A DNA stretch of 64,000 bases. It comes from Muribaculaceae bacterium. Its GTDB lineage: Bacteria > Bacteroidota > Bacteroidia > Bacteroidales > Muribaculaceae. Under the pieces are notes generated by a model, which ran no database searches, was not told where the DNA came from, and saw only the letters and a program-made list of their open reading frames with translations. The stretch lies in contig JAFLTP010000013.1 in assembly GCA_022510405.1 (NCBI GenBank), positions 22,925 to 86,924 on the forward strand, written 5' to 3'. Position 1 is the stretch's first letter. Each line of letters begins with the position of its first letter. Of the stretch, positions 54,960-63,613 are shown in pieces. Made by a program: the position numbers and the translations under genes.

Positions 54960-55289
54960 GAATGGGTTGACCAAATCGGATTGAGGTGTTTATCTGGCAA
55001 GAAAAGTAATTTTCATTTTATGGTCACTTTTGGTCGCAAATTCTTGGCGTTGTCACTTTAATTTTGCAAGATTAAATTGAACCACCCCCGAATATTACCA
55101 AGTTACGACAAGTATGATTAAGTTGAACCGTCACGGCTTAGGGCACCAAGATTAGAGAGATTGCTTACTTGACGAAAAGTAGTTATCTCTCTAATTTTTC
55201 TTTATATCATTAAAATTCTGTTGGGGATATGCACTGTGAAGGAATGATTCTTGTTCATATTTTCAAACTTTATATAATTCACAACAGGT
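54960..55289. other. right boundary of the cassette array
   Basis: No gene is seen. It contains a degenerate double repeat TGGTCACTTTTGGTCGC (55021-55037), AAGATTAAATTGAACCAC (from 55072), att copy 3 and a terminator-like hairpin. The chromosome resumes after about 55147. Confidence 0.6.
55134..55146 (+). repeat. att copy 3 (outer attR)
   Basis: CGGCTTAGGGCAC, identical to attL and copy 1. The following hairpin AGAGAGATTG...TCTCTCT (55155-55193) resembles the one after the intact tRNA-Leu (33964), which marks this as the original chromosomal junction. Confidence 0.75.
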
Positions 55290-56255
55290 TTAACTTAGGA
55301 TTTGAGCCACAATATAACCTATGTATAAGGTAACAAGTACTCCTCCTTCCCATCGATTTATTACTTTGTCGCCGAATTGACGACCGAATATCCAAAACAA
55401 AATGGAGGCTCCGGTCATTATGAGCAAATCAAACAATCCTATTCCACCAAAGGGTAGGGGATAGATGGTGGCAGTGATACCAAGCACCATGAATATATTA
55501 AAAATATTGCTGCCGATCACGTTTCCTACGGCGATGCCTGTCTTCCCTTTTATGGCTGCCAGGATCGATGTGGCCAATTCAGGCAACGAACTGCCTGCTG
55601 CCACAATTGTCAACCCGATCAGTGCCTCGCTCATACCAAGTGACGAGGCTATACCGGACGCTCCTGCCACAAATCTGTCACCTCCAAATACCAATGCCCC
55701 AAGTCCTAAAATCACAAGTCCTATGGCTTTCCAGATATTCATTACCGGCTTTGATGATGCCTGTTGGGCTGAGGGGTCTTCGGGAGAACCGGTTTTAGCC
55801 TGTGAAAACGTATATCTCATGAATATCAGGAAGAACAAAAAGAGAAGAATGCCTTCCGGACGGATAATCTCAGAGGGTCCCGAAACACCGAGCCAACGAC
55901 CACATCCAATGGCAAGAAGTGCTACGGATGACAATACCACCAACGGTATCTGGGTATTGAGAACGGATTTCTCAATTTTTATCGGGTGGATTAGGGCCAC
56001 TATTCCGATTATAACGAATATGTTGAAAATATTGCTACCCACCACATTACCGATGGCCAGAGGCGCGCTACCTTTCAATGCGGAAATTATTCCTATGGAA
56101 AGTTCCGGGGTGGATGTCCCGAAAGCAACCACAGTAAGCCCGATTATAAGGTCGCTAACTCCCCATTTCTTTGCAATGGCGGAGGCTCCGTCGGTAAGCC
56201 AGTTGGCTCCTCCCAAAATCAATAACAAGCCTATGATCAGCCAAACTACATCCAT
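55290..56255 (-). CDS. calcium/sodium antiporter, CaCA family
   Basis: The 321-aa membrane protein has ten predicted helices and the two alpha repeats typical of YrbG-like cation exchangers: VVAFGTSTPELSIGI with VGSNIFNIFVIIGI, and VAAGSSLPELATSI with IGSNIFNIFMVLGI. It exchanges Na+ (or H+) for Ca2+ across the inner membrane. It is the first chromosomal gene right of the integrated array. A degenerate copy of its C-terminus lies at about 59667-59738. Confidence 0.9.
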   Translation of the reverse strand: MDVVWLIIGLLLILGGANWLTDGASAIAKKWGVSDLIIGLTVVAFGTSTPELSIGIISALKGSAPLAIGNVVGSNIFNIFVIIGIVALIHPIKIEKSVLNTQIPLVVLSSVALLAIGCGRWLGVSGPSEIIRPEGILLFLFFLIFMRYTFSQAKTGSPEDPSAQQASSKPVMNIWKAIGLVILGLGALVFGGDRFVAGASGIASSLGMSEALIGLTIVAAGSSLPELATSILAAIKGKTGIAVGNVIGSNIFNIFMVLGITATIYPLPFGGIGLFDLLIMTGASILFWIFGRQFGDKVINRWEGGVLVTLYIGYIVAQILS

Positions 56256-56397
56256 AAATTCAATTTAAAATCCTTTTCAGAAGGTGATGCTATAATGGCA
56301 AGGAAATTTTTCTCAATGGCATGGGATTGGCGCTACCTCCCAATCTTAGCCACAGCATTAACATTTAGTTTGTTGGTGGAATAAATCGGATTAACTC

Positions 56398-57651
56398 TCA
56401 TAATTCAAGTGAATTTTCCTTGAGTAGGAAATCAAATATGGAAATTATTGTGATACCGTTATTATCTCTCTGTAACAGACACGGGAAACCTACAACAATG
56501 ATTTTTTTGAAAGAATCATTAATATTACGGAGTGAATTCTCTTCTTGAATCACTTTATCATCAGTTTCCATACGATAGGCTGATTGTATGTAATATTTTT
56601 GATTTCCCTTATTGCAGACAAAATCTATCTCATACGTTATTCTCTTTTGTTTCCCTTCTTGGTCTCTTTTAACAACTGGCACAACACCCACATCGACATT
56701 AAACCCTCTTATAAGGAGCTCGTTAAAAATAACATTTTCCAATATATGACCTTTGTCAAGTTGACGGAAATTAAGCCTTGCATTTCTTAAGCCGGTATCT
56801 ACAAAGTAATATTTGGATGGAGTGTCTATATATTTTTTTCCTTTCACATCATATCTTTGTGCTTTCTCCACAAGAAATGAATCACATAAATAATCAAGAT
56901 AATTCTTTATTGTCTTGTCAGACAAATTCTCTCTTTTTTCTGTAGAGAAGGTATTTGCAAGTTTACTTGGATTTGTAAGACTCCCAACGCTTGATGAAAG
57001 AATATCTATTAAAATTTCCAATTCTTCATCATTCCTTATTTTATATCTTTCTTTTATATCCTTTATATAAGTTTGGGTAAATTGAGCTTTAAGATATTCT
57101 ATTTTTCGTTCAATTGAATGATATTCTACTACTTGAGGCAGACCTCCGAATGTCATGTATTCGTCTAAAGCAAGTTCTAAATTTTTATCAGAGACTGAAA
57201 TAAACTCACTGAAACTAAGAGGATAAATTTTAATCTCTTCACCTCTTCCCCTAAAAGTGGTTATGACATCTTTAGAAAGAAACCGGGCATTACTACCTGT
57301 GACATAAATATCCACATTTGCAATCTTAAGATAGCTATTCAATACATCCTCAAATTCATCGACAAGCTGAACTTCATCAATCAGAATATAGTGCATCTTT
57401 TCATCTGAAATTTTGGAATCAATGTACTCAAGAAGATTATCAGGATTTCTGAGATTCTTATTGCGTCTATCCTCTAAATCAATTTTGATAATATGATTGC
57501 TATCAATTCCGGATTCCATCAACCAGTCTGAGAAAATTTTGAACAAGAGATAGGATTTGCCGGCACGCCTTACACCGGTAATGATTTTTATCAACCCATT
57601 GTGTCTGCTTTCAATGATTCGATTTAGATATAAATCTCTTTTTATCTCCAT
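56398..57651 (-). CDS. AAA ATPase with DUF4143 domain
   Basis: The 417-aa protein has an N-terminal AAA_14 ATPase: Walker A TGVRRAGKSYLLF (residues 25-37), Walker B YILIDEVQLVDEF and TGSNARFLS. The C-terminal DUF4143 part has a nuclease-like end (ENVIFNELLIRGFNVDVG, YEIDFVCNKGNQKYYIQSAY). These proteins are numerous and strain-variable in Bacteroidales; their role is unsettled, with defence or repair suggested. Single gene. Confidence 0.88.
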   Translation of the reverse strand: MEIKRDLYLNRIIESRHNGLIKIITGVRRAGKSYLLFKIFSDWLMESGIDSNHIIKIDLEDRRNKNLRNPDNLLEYIDSKISDEKMHYILIDEVQLVDEFEDVLNSYLKIANVDIYVTGSNARFLSKDVITTFRGRGEEIKIYPLSFSEFISVSDKNLELALDEYMTFGGLPQVVEYHSIERKIEYLKAQFTQTYIKDIKERYKIRNDEELEILIDILSSSVGSLTNPSKLANTFSTEKRENLSDKTIKNYLDYLCDSFLVEKAQRYDVKGKKYIDTPSKYYFVDTGLRNARLNFRQLDKGHILENVIFNELLIRGFNVDVGVVPVVKRDQEGKQKRITYEIDFVCNKGNQKYYIQSAYRMETDDKVIQEENSLRNINDSFKKIIVVGFPCLLQRDNNGITIISIFDFLLKENSLEL

Positions 57652-57883
57652 TGGCTGCTCCGAATTTATATCATTTGTGACAATTTCTCGGAATACAAAA
57701 TTAAATAAAAAAAGTGATTTTGCAAATAAAGGGTTGAAAGAAACAACATCGGGGAAAAAAGATGGCGCAGATTGACTATCTCTGAAAAGGTTTATAGATT
57801 TGAGAGGGTTAAACTAAACTTAGTTACAACATATTCCTTAGTGAACTAAATCAAATTATATTAACTATTTCTTAAGTATTGAT

Positions 57884-58462
57884 TCACTTTCTACAATTGT
57901 CATCGATACTTTCAACAATCGGGAATATATATTTCTTGAACTCCTCTTCCTTCATCTGATGTTCACCGCCAGGGACAGTGAAAATATGGTCTTTCAGATA
58001 CCTCTTCTCGAATTCGGCACGATGATTTACCACCTTATCGTTGTCACCGAAGACACCAAACACAGTGTTGCGGTCTTCACTGTCAAGTAAATCCTTAATC
58101 TGTTTCTCTATTTCAACATAAGATTCGGAAATTTCATTTGGAGTGCCGATCAAAGGAAGTGTCTTTGAAGGACAGAGAGTTGGATTGATGGCAATTCTAC
58201 ACGGTGCCTTGGTTGTAAGAGTCATGAACCCTCCCAAGGATGTGCCCATCACAAGATCCGGACTTTCATTCCTCATCACCATATCCACAACCTTACTTGC
58301 CTCAAAGTAATTGGCAGGTATCGATGGAGCGATAACTTCCACGTCTCCATATTTTTCTTTGAATATCCTTTTCAGTGTCTTGCCGGTATTACCTGAAGAA
58401 TTGATACCATGTATGTAAAGTATTTTCTTGATATGTTTCATAGTTTTATGTTTTGACAACAT
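57884..58462 (-). CDS. YqiA-like alpha/beta-hydrolase esterase
   Basis: The 192-aa protein (185 aa from Met at 58441) has the YqiA/UPF0227 fold: ILYIHGINSSGNTGK at the start, nucleophile elbow MGTSLGGFM, acid residue in FGDNDKVVN and the catalytic His in PGGEHQM. Substrate unknown; small acyl esters are known for relatives. A degenerate piece of a second copy lies at 59453-59662. Confidence 0.8.
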   Translation of the reverse strand: MLSKHKTMKHIKKILYIHGINSSGNTGKTLKRIFKEKYGDVEVIAPSIPANYFEASKVVDMVMRNESPDLVMGTSLGGFMTLTTKAPCRIAINPTLCPSKTLPLIGTPNEISESYVEIEKQIKDLLDSEDRNTVFGVFGDNDKVVNHRAEFEKRYLKDHIFTVPGGEHQMKEEEFKKYIFPIVESIDDNCRK

Positions 58463-58695
58463 AAATATAGAAACAAATGATAAAAAATTTCAAAAATTCT
58501 TCAAGAATATGAATAATTTTTGAAAAAGATCCATTTTAGAAGAGAGTTTCTTCTTGCGATAAAAAGGTGGTGACAAAGAACCGGCCTTGTGACCTTATTG
58601 TGGAATAGATGCAGTGAAAGGGATATCAGTAAAACAGAAGATTATATGTCCTATTTCATTGTTCATTTATTATCCTCTTCTATATTGAAGAGTTC

Positions 58696-59061
58696 TCATA
58701 CTCCTAATACAATTGCCGGAGAAATATTAAGTTTATTGCTGATTTGCCTTCCAACTTTCATGGTTGGCTCACACTTGCCGGAAAAATAATCACATACTCT
58801 GGAAGGACTCACCCCTATAAGCTTAGCAAGTGAAGCCTGTGTCAAACCCATTTCATACATCCGTAATTTCATCACTTCAACCAACGAAGGTTTCCCCACC
58901 GGATAATGCTCCTCATCATAATCTGCCACCAAATTCCCCAACAGTTCCAACTCCACCATCAAAGGATCATCCTTAGGTGTATCTTCCGGCAATGTCAGCA
59001 TTAACTCTTCCACTCTTTTTAAAGCTCCTTGATATTGAATTTCATTTTCTATCTTTACCAT
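58696..59061 (-). CDS. higA: HigA-type antitoxin
   Basis: The 121-aa protein has an N-terminal dimerisation part and a C-terminal XRE helix-turn-helix (MGLTQASLAKLIGVSPSRVC, then FSGKCEPTMKVGRQISNKL). In HigBA systems the toxin gene comes first, and here the antitoxin starts 3 bp after it. HigA neutralises HigB and represses the operon. Confidence 0.88.
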   Translation of the reverse strand: MVKIENEIQYQGALKRVEELMLTLPEDTPKDDPLMVELELLGNLVADYDEEHYPVGKPSLVEVMKLRMYEMGLTQASLAKLIGVSPSRVCDYFSGKCEPTMKVGRQISNKLNISPAIVLGV

Positions 59062-59064
59062 TTT

Positions 59065-59361
59065 TCATATGTTTGAAATGTCTCGGATTCTATCATATTC
59101 TGCATGAGTCCCTATAAAACGAATGAGAACAAATCGGGGTGTGAATTTAATGACGGCTACCAGCCTGAAATCATTACCCTTTATATTGAAAACATAATGT
59201 TGGTTACCAACAAAATCCACAGAATTAAAAGACTGTTTTATATCTGCAAAACATGTCCAATTCGCTTCCTTTACTTTTTCAGCCCAGTCTTGAAGCGCGG
59301 TTTTTGCCTCAGGATGTTTCTCATAATACAACCTTATAGTTCTCTCCGCAATAATTCTCAT
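59065..59361 (-). CDS. higB: HigB-type mRNA interferase toxin
   Basis: The 98-aa protein fits the RelE-superfamily HigB toxin: NTW-like ANWTCFADIKQSFNS, then VFNIKGNDFRLVAVIKF and VLIRFIGTHAEYDRI. These enzymes cut mRNA at the ribosome. Length and gene order (toxin before antitoxin) match the HigBA type II module. Confidence 0.88.
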   Translation of the reverse strand: MRIIAERTIRLYYEKHPEAKTALQDWAEKVKEANWTCFADIKQSFNSVDFVGNQHYVFNIKGNDFRLVAVIKFTPRFVLIRFIGTHAEYDRIRDISNI

Positions 59362-59452
59362 ATAAGCATTCTTGATATTGCAAAAATAAAAATAAAATTT
59401 TTAAAATTCAAAATTAATATATTCAAGAATAATCTATATATATGGACTCGAA

Positions 59453-59662
59453 TTAAATAGAGATAATCTCATTTGGAGTGACGATCAAAGGAACTATCTT
59501 GAAGGGATAGAGAGGGGAATTGATGGCTATTCTAAAGGGTGTATAGATGGTAAGAGTCTTGAACCTTCCATGGGAGGTACCTATTACAAGAGCCGGAACT
59601 TCATTTCTCATTAACTCATTTACACATTTACTTGCCTCATGATAATTGGCAAAGATATCTGA
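59453..59662 (-). pseudogene. fragment of a second YqiA-like esterase gene
   Basis: The frame reads ANYHEASKCVNELMRNEVPA, GTSHGRFKTLTIY and AINSPLYPFKIVPLI, colinear with residues about 42-115 of the intact esterase at 57884. The nucleophile elbow GTSLGG has become GTSHGR and both ends are missing. It is a relic, not a gene. Confidence 0.75.
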
Positions 59663-59666
59663 TATC

Positions 59667-59738
59667 ATATACCAGTAAGACTTTAGCCCTCAATATTTCA
59701 ATGACTTTGTCACCAAATTGACACCCAAAGATCCAAAA
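59667..59738 (-). pseudogene. fragment of an antiporter C-terminus
   Basis: FWIFGCQFGDKVIEILRAKV matches the antiporter segment FWIFGRQFGDKVINRWEGGV near its C-terminus. It is joined almost directly to the esterase fragment, so this is a fusion of two decayed copies of neighbouring genes. Confidence 0.65.
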
Positions 59739-59776
59739 AATTTTTTCATAATTCTTTATAAACAGAAAATTATTAT

Positions 59777-60097
59777 TAAATTTGCGATGCACACTGTCGC
59801 CGGAGCCTCCGGTCTGGGGTAAGGCGATGGGAGGCAAGACATATTAACAAGCGTTTATCGCGCTTATTCTTGGCTAACAGAAACTTAGCAACTTTCGAAT
59901 TCAAAGTCAAGGATTAGCAATGATGAGCGCCTGCAATGGTATGATTATACCCGGTAGGAACATGGCGTGCCATGTCTGTTACTACTGTAGATATAACATA
60001 TCGGCGTGAGGCTTCGCATTGCTCGTTCTACTTTGAAGGGTAATGCTAAGACCTCTGTTAGCGGGACGAGCAATTTCAAAGCTCTCACGCTTTTTTT
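59777..60097 (+). ncRNA. strongly structured non-coding RNA candidate, about 310 nt
   Basis: A perfect -7 element TAAATTTG (59777-59784) is followed by a region without coding potential but with many exact pairings. CCGGA/TCCGG is inside TCGCC/GGCGA (59797-59827). GGTAT/ATACC lies at 59938-59951, ACATGG-CGTG-CCATGT at 59960-59975 and GATAT/ATATC at 59990-60002. GCTAACAGA (59873-59881) pairs with TCTGTTAGC (60054-60062) over 173 nt. The 3' end is a long terminator arm, GCGTGAG...ATTGCTCGT with ACGAGCAAT...CTCACGC, then seven T (60091-60097). RNase P, tmRNA and 4.5S hallmarks are absent. Identity unknown. Confidence 0.6.
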
Positions 60098-60249
60098 ATT
60101 GCCTTTTCCTTATCCAAGAATCTACTTATGTCTCTAAAACAATAATCAAAAAAGTTGTGTTTCAAACTGATTGAAAAAGACATAAAAAGACATTGGGAAC
60201 AAATTACATTAGTTCCTAATTTCGCAAAATTATAATTTAATAGATTTTT

Positions 60250-61005
60250 ATGAAAAGATTCAGTAAAGAGCTTCATCCCAAAATTGGCCACTATGTTTAT
60301 CTTCTTATTGACCCTCGGGATAACAATATCTTTTATGTTGGGAAAGGTCAAGGAGATAGAATCTTCGCTCATGCCAAAGGCGCATTAAAAGAAACCGAGC
60401 CTTCAGTGCTTTCTCCCAAAATAGAATTGATAAAAGAAATTATTGGAGCAGGAGAAGATGTGGAATATCGAATTGTAAGATGGAATCTTGAAAATGAAAA
60501 AAAAGCCTTTGAGATTGAATCCATTTTGATAGATCTACTTACAAATCAAGATCTGAAAAAGAAAGGAGAGTTGAAAAACAAGATAGATGGTAGACACTCT
60601 TCAGTTTATGGAATACAGACTCCAAAAGAGATTGAAGCCAAACTTACGAGAGGAAATCTAGACACTGCCAATTTAAAAGACAAACTTTTAGCAATTTCAC
60701 TAAATCAAAGTTTGGAGGGGCCTTCACTTTACGAAAGAGTCAGAGGCAACTGGAAGCTTAATCGGAAACGAGTCGAAAAAGTAGATTATGTTTTGGCAGT
60801 TTATGATAGAGTTATAATTGGAGTTTTCAAGCCTGAAAAATGGGAAGAAGTGGAGGATATTGCTTCTAATATAAAGAAACGGCATCGTCTGAAATTTTCA
60901 GGGGAAATAGTTGAAGATAAAGATATTTTAGATAGATATCTTTATAAAAAATTGCCAGCTAAATCAAAAGGCAACGCTAATCCCATCAAATATCTATTTA
61001 AGTAA
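60250..61005 (+). CDS. GIY-YIG nuclease-family protein
   Basis: The 251-aa protein begins with a GIY-YIG-like domain: HYVYLLIDPRDNNIFYVGKGQGDRIFAHAK contains the two strands (YVY and FYVG) and the Arg37 helix (motif split here: HYVYLLIDP and FYVGKGQGDRIFAH). The layout is that of the LEM-3-like GIY-YIG group, in which the domain is followed by a helical Glu-rich region (NEKKAFEIESILIDLL). The C-terminal 110 residues are a mixed domain with KLNRKRVEKVDYVLAVYD. Role unknown; possible DNA or RNA endonuclease. It starts 153 bp after the ncRNA candidate. Confidence 0.75.
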   Translation: MKRFSKELHPKIGHYVYLLIDPRDNNIFYVGKGQGDRIFAHAKGALKETEPSVLSPKIELIKEIIGAGEDVEYRIVRWNLENEKKAFEIESILIDLLTNQDLKKKGELKNKIDGRHSSVYGIQTPKEIEAKLTRGNLDTANLKDKLLAISLNQSLEGPSLYERVRGNWKLNRKRVEKVDYVLAVYDRVIIGVFKPEKWEEVEDIASNIKKRHRLKFSGEIVEDKDILDRYLYKKLPAKSKGNANPIKYLFK

Positions 61006-61026
61006 CAAATTAAAACTTTTATTCAA

Positions 61027-61638
61027 ATGAAAAAATTAATCAACCTATTAACAGTGCTTATCTTTATGATAAGTCCAGTCATTGCAAATGCCCAATCCCA
61101 AGGTGAAAAATGGGTTAGTCTTGGAGAATATCTTAAAGATAGTTACGAAAAGAAAGGAAAATATTTAGTTCCGAAATATACTAATGCTTTCCAATATGTA
61201 ACTAAGTTAGCTTATAAAACTCCTGATGAAACTGAGGTAATTCCTAAAAGTGACATTATCATCAATAAAGTCAATCATATTGAAAACCATGGTATACCAG
61301 TTTTCAAAAATGAGGCTCCTCTAATTGTTAATCAACTTTTTGAAATATCTCAAAATAGAAAGACGCCCCTTGATTATAATATTACTGATGGAGATGATGG
61401 ATGGAAAATCATTGATTTAAACGGAGTAGGATCCTTAACTTCTATATTAGTTAAACAGAAGTCCAAAACGAACAATAATGATATTTTTGATCTTATTTAT
61501 GTAAGTTTAGATGAAAGTCAAGATCCTTATAAAATTAAAGAAGAAATTTTAAAAACAAATGAAGAAAAGCATAGTAAAGAAAGACAACGAAAATCTTCTA
61601 AAGATTATGCTCCTATCAATTTTCCTGTAATTCAATAA
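61027..61638 (+). CDS. secreted hypothetical protein (203 aa), paralogue 1
   Basis: A signal peptide (LLTVLIFMISPVIANA) precedes QSQGEKWVSLGEYLKDSYEK, which aligns with QPPGEGWIRLGEFIDGKYE of the next gene. The rest has beta-rich segments and a charged end. The pair share N-terminal layout including YISKIAYK versus YVTKLAYK and DGWKIIDLNG versus DGWLIYNISN. It starts 21 bp after the GIY-YIG gene and lies 13 bp before its paralogue, so all three may be one operon. Function unknown. Confidence 0.6.
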   Translation: MKKLINLLTVLIFMISPVIANAQSQGEKWVSLGEYLKDSYEKKGKYLVPKYTNAFQYVTKLAYKTPDETEVIPKSDIIINKVNHIENHGIPVFKNEAPLIVNQLFEISQNRKTPLDYNITDGDDGWKIIDLNGVGSLTSILVKQKSKTNNNDIFDLIYVSLDESQDPYKIKEEILKTNEEKHSKERQRKSSKDYAPINFPVIQ

Positions 61639-61651
61639 TATATATATATCT

Positions 61652-63595
61652 ATGAATAAATTAATTAATTACATATTAATAATTCTCTTTTTGTTTTTGC
61701 CAATAATTGTAAAAGCACAACCTCCTGGTGAAGGATGGATAAGATTAGGAGAATTTATAGATGGTAAATACGAAATAAATAATTTCGACATTCAATATGC
61801 TAAAATAGGATTAAAAAGTTATGATGCTACTCAAGATATTTATATCTCAAAAATAGCTTATAAACCCATTAACAAGAATTCAGATCCTAATGCTATTTTA
61901 TATCTCCTCCCAATAAAAATTGAAAATGGGGAAATAAAATCAACTAATGATGTTATTTCCATCTCAAATGATTTCGTAATAAGTGAAAATAAGGAAAAGA
62001 TAAAGACAAAAAATCTTCCAAAAGAAGATGGATGGCTGATATATAACATTTCGAATCCAGCTTTTCTTTATATGATTGACGGCCTTAATAGTGAGGATGT
62101 TAATAGAAGATATATCAATTTAAGTAGAAATCCAATTTTCAACAATTTTTATGTTTTTCTTGATCCAGATAAAGATCCGGCAAAAGTCGCTAAAGAAACT
62201 AATACAAAAAAAAGACAAGAATTTGATAAAACAGTTTTTACTACCCCTCAGGAAAAAGGATGGACACCGATTAGGACAGATAATCTGGAAGATGGAACCA
62301 TTGTTGAACATTATGATGAAGGAATAAGATTATACAAGAAGCCAAATGGCGATTTCATGTCGTTTATTCAACCCGAAGATACCAGAGATCCCAAAACATT
62401 AGATGTTATAAAAGGAATGGATCAAGATTTTTTTACCTCACCTAATAAGAGAACTCCAGTTGGAGCTTACCAACTTACTCTTCCCAATGGTATTATTATA
62501 GCAGGAAATGGTGTCACAGGCGAAATTAGATTTTCTAATGGCAGTAAGGTAATTTCAGACAATGATGGATCTATTTTTATTCCTATTAAATTAAGAAATG
62601 AATTAATAGCCTTCCCGGCTGTTTTCCCCATTTCCTATGATACTTTTTTAGAATATGAAACTTATAAAAATCATGATATAAGGTTTATGCATCTTCCACC
62701 TATTAACAAGCCTGATAATCTAGAAATGTTGGTGGAAACGAAATATTCTGATCGCTTCAATCCTGATCTTATAAGCTATGCTTTTAAGAAAAAACCTCTT
62801 AAATTTATATATATAAAGGAAGGAGAATCTGATAGATATTTTTATTTTCAAGATTTTGATAGTCGTTTATTATTTTACCTTTCTTCGGATAGTGAACTAA
62901 GCCAAGTATATTATCCCGAGAAGGAGGCACTAAAACCTTTTGCAATTGAAGGCTTAATTATTCCGTGGGAAATAGAAACAATTTATACAGAAGAAGACAA
63001 TAATACAATTAAATTCACAAATAAAGATTATATAAAATGGAGTCGTTGGGGCATTTATTCTCCAGATGAAGTTCATTTGACCTTAAGTGATGGAACTATA
63101 ATTGAAAAGTTTCCAGATTTTAAATCTTATAAGATAACCTTGCCTAATGGAGACAAATTTGTAGGTGAGATAGAATTAGATGATTTTCTTTCTGCATTTG
63201 AATTTGGTGATTATAATTTTAAAAATGGACAACTTTCCACACATGATGGCAAAAATTATGAATATCAAAACTTTATAAATAAAACTAAAAGAGATGCTGA
63301 AGTTGCGAAATTAGCCGCTGCAGTGCAAAAAGCCTTATATTCAAAATACGGTAAATCTGATATAGACGAAGCCTTAGCCGGGCACATTAAGACAGGTATG
63401 AAACTCCAGATGTTAAAGGACTTGAATATTCCATTAACATTAGATGATGAAAGTTCCTCTTCAGCTTGGTATAAGATGGCAACTGAAATAACCTATAATG
63501 GAGATGTTAAATACCGATGGATTCGTGTAAATAAGTCCACAGGTAAGATTGATTATATAGGTTCCCAAAGAACCGGAGGATTTATGTCATATTAA
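61652..63595 (+). CDS. large secreted hypothetical protein (647 aa), paralogue 2
   Basis: Signal peptide (YILIILFLFLPIIVKA), then a domain of about 185 residues shared with the preceding gene. After that come repeated beta segments with MORN-like motifs: YQLTLPNGIIIAGNGVTGEI, then TLPNGDKFVGEIEL. The last 110 residues are helical, with an Ala/Lys-rich segment (KLAAAVQKALYSKYGKSDID) and a C-terminal YKMATEITYNGDVKYRWIRV. The layout suggests a secreted or periplasmic effector-like protein of unknown role. Confidence 0.6.
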   Translation: MNKLINYILIILFLFLPIIVKAQPPGEGWIRLGEFIDGKYEINNFDIQYAKIGLKSYDATQDIYISKIAYKPINKNSDPNAILYLLPIKIENGEIKSTNDVISISNDFVISENKEKIKTKNLPKEDGWLIYNISNPAFLYMIDGLNSEDVNRRYINLSRNPIFNNFYVFLDPDKDPAKVAKETNTKKRQEFDKTVFTTPQEKGWTPIRTDNLEDGTIVEHYDEGIRLYKKPNGDFMSFIQPEDTRDPKTLDVIKGMDQDFFTSPNKRTPVGAYQLTLPNGIIIAGNGVTGEIRFSNGSKVISDNDGSIFIPIKLRNELIAFPAVFPISYDTFLEYETYKNHDIRFMHLPPINKPDNLEMLVETKYSDRFNPDLISYAFKKKPLKFIYIKEGESDRYFYFQDFDSRLLFYLSSDSELSQVYYPEKEALKPFAIEGLIIPWEIETIYTEEDNNTIKFTNKDYIKWSRWGIYSPDEVHLTLSDGTIIEKFPDFKSYKITLPNGDKFVGEIELDDFLSAFEFGDYNFKNGQLSTHDGKNYEYQNFINKTKRDAEVAKLAAAVQKALYSKYGKSDIDEALAGHIKTGMKLQMLKDLNIPLTLDDESSSSAWYKMATEITYNGDVKYRWIRVNKSTGKIDYIGSQRTGGFMSY

Positions 63596-63613
63596 TTTTA
63601 CAATATACTTAGA

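Noticed and set aside
55465..56268. 267-codon plus-strand frame opposite the antiporter gene
   Set aside because: The antiporter motifs are complete on the minus strand; the plus frame is Pro/Ser-rich shadow sequence.
59777..60097. RNase P RNA, tmRNA or 4.5S RNA
   Set aside because: No GAGGAAAGTC-type RNase P core, no tRNA-like ends or tag frame with Ala-Ala stop, and no SRP apical loop were found.
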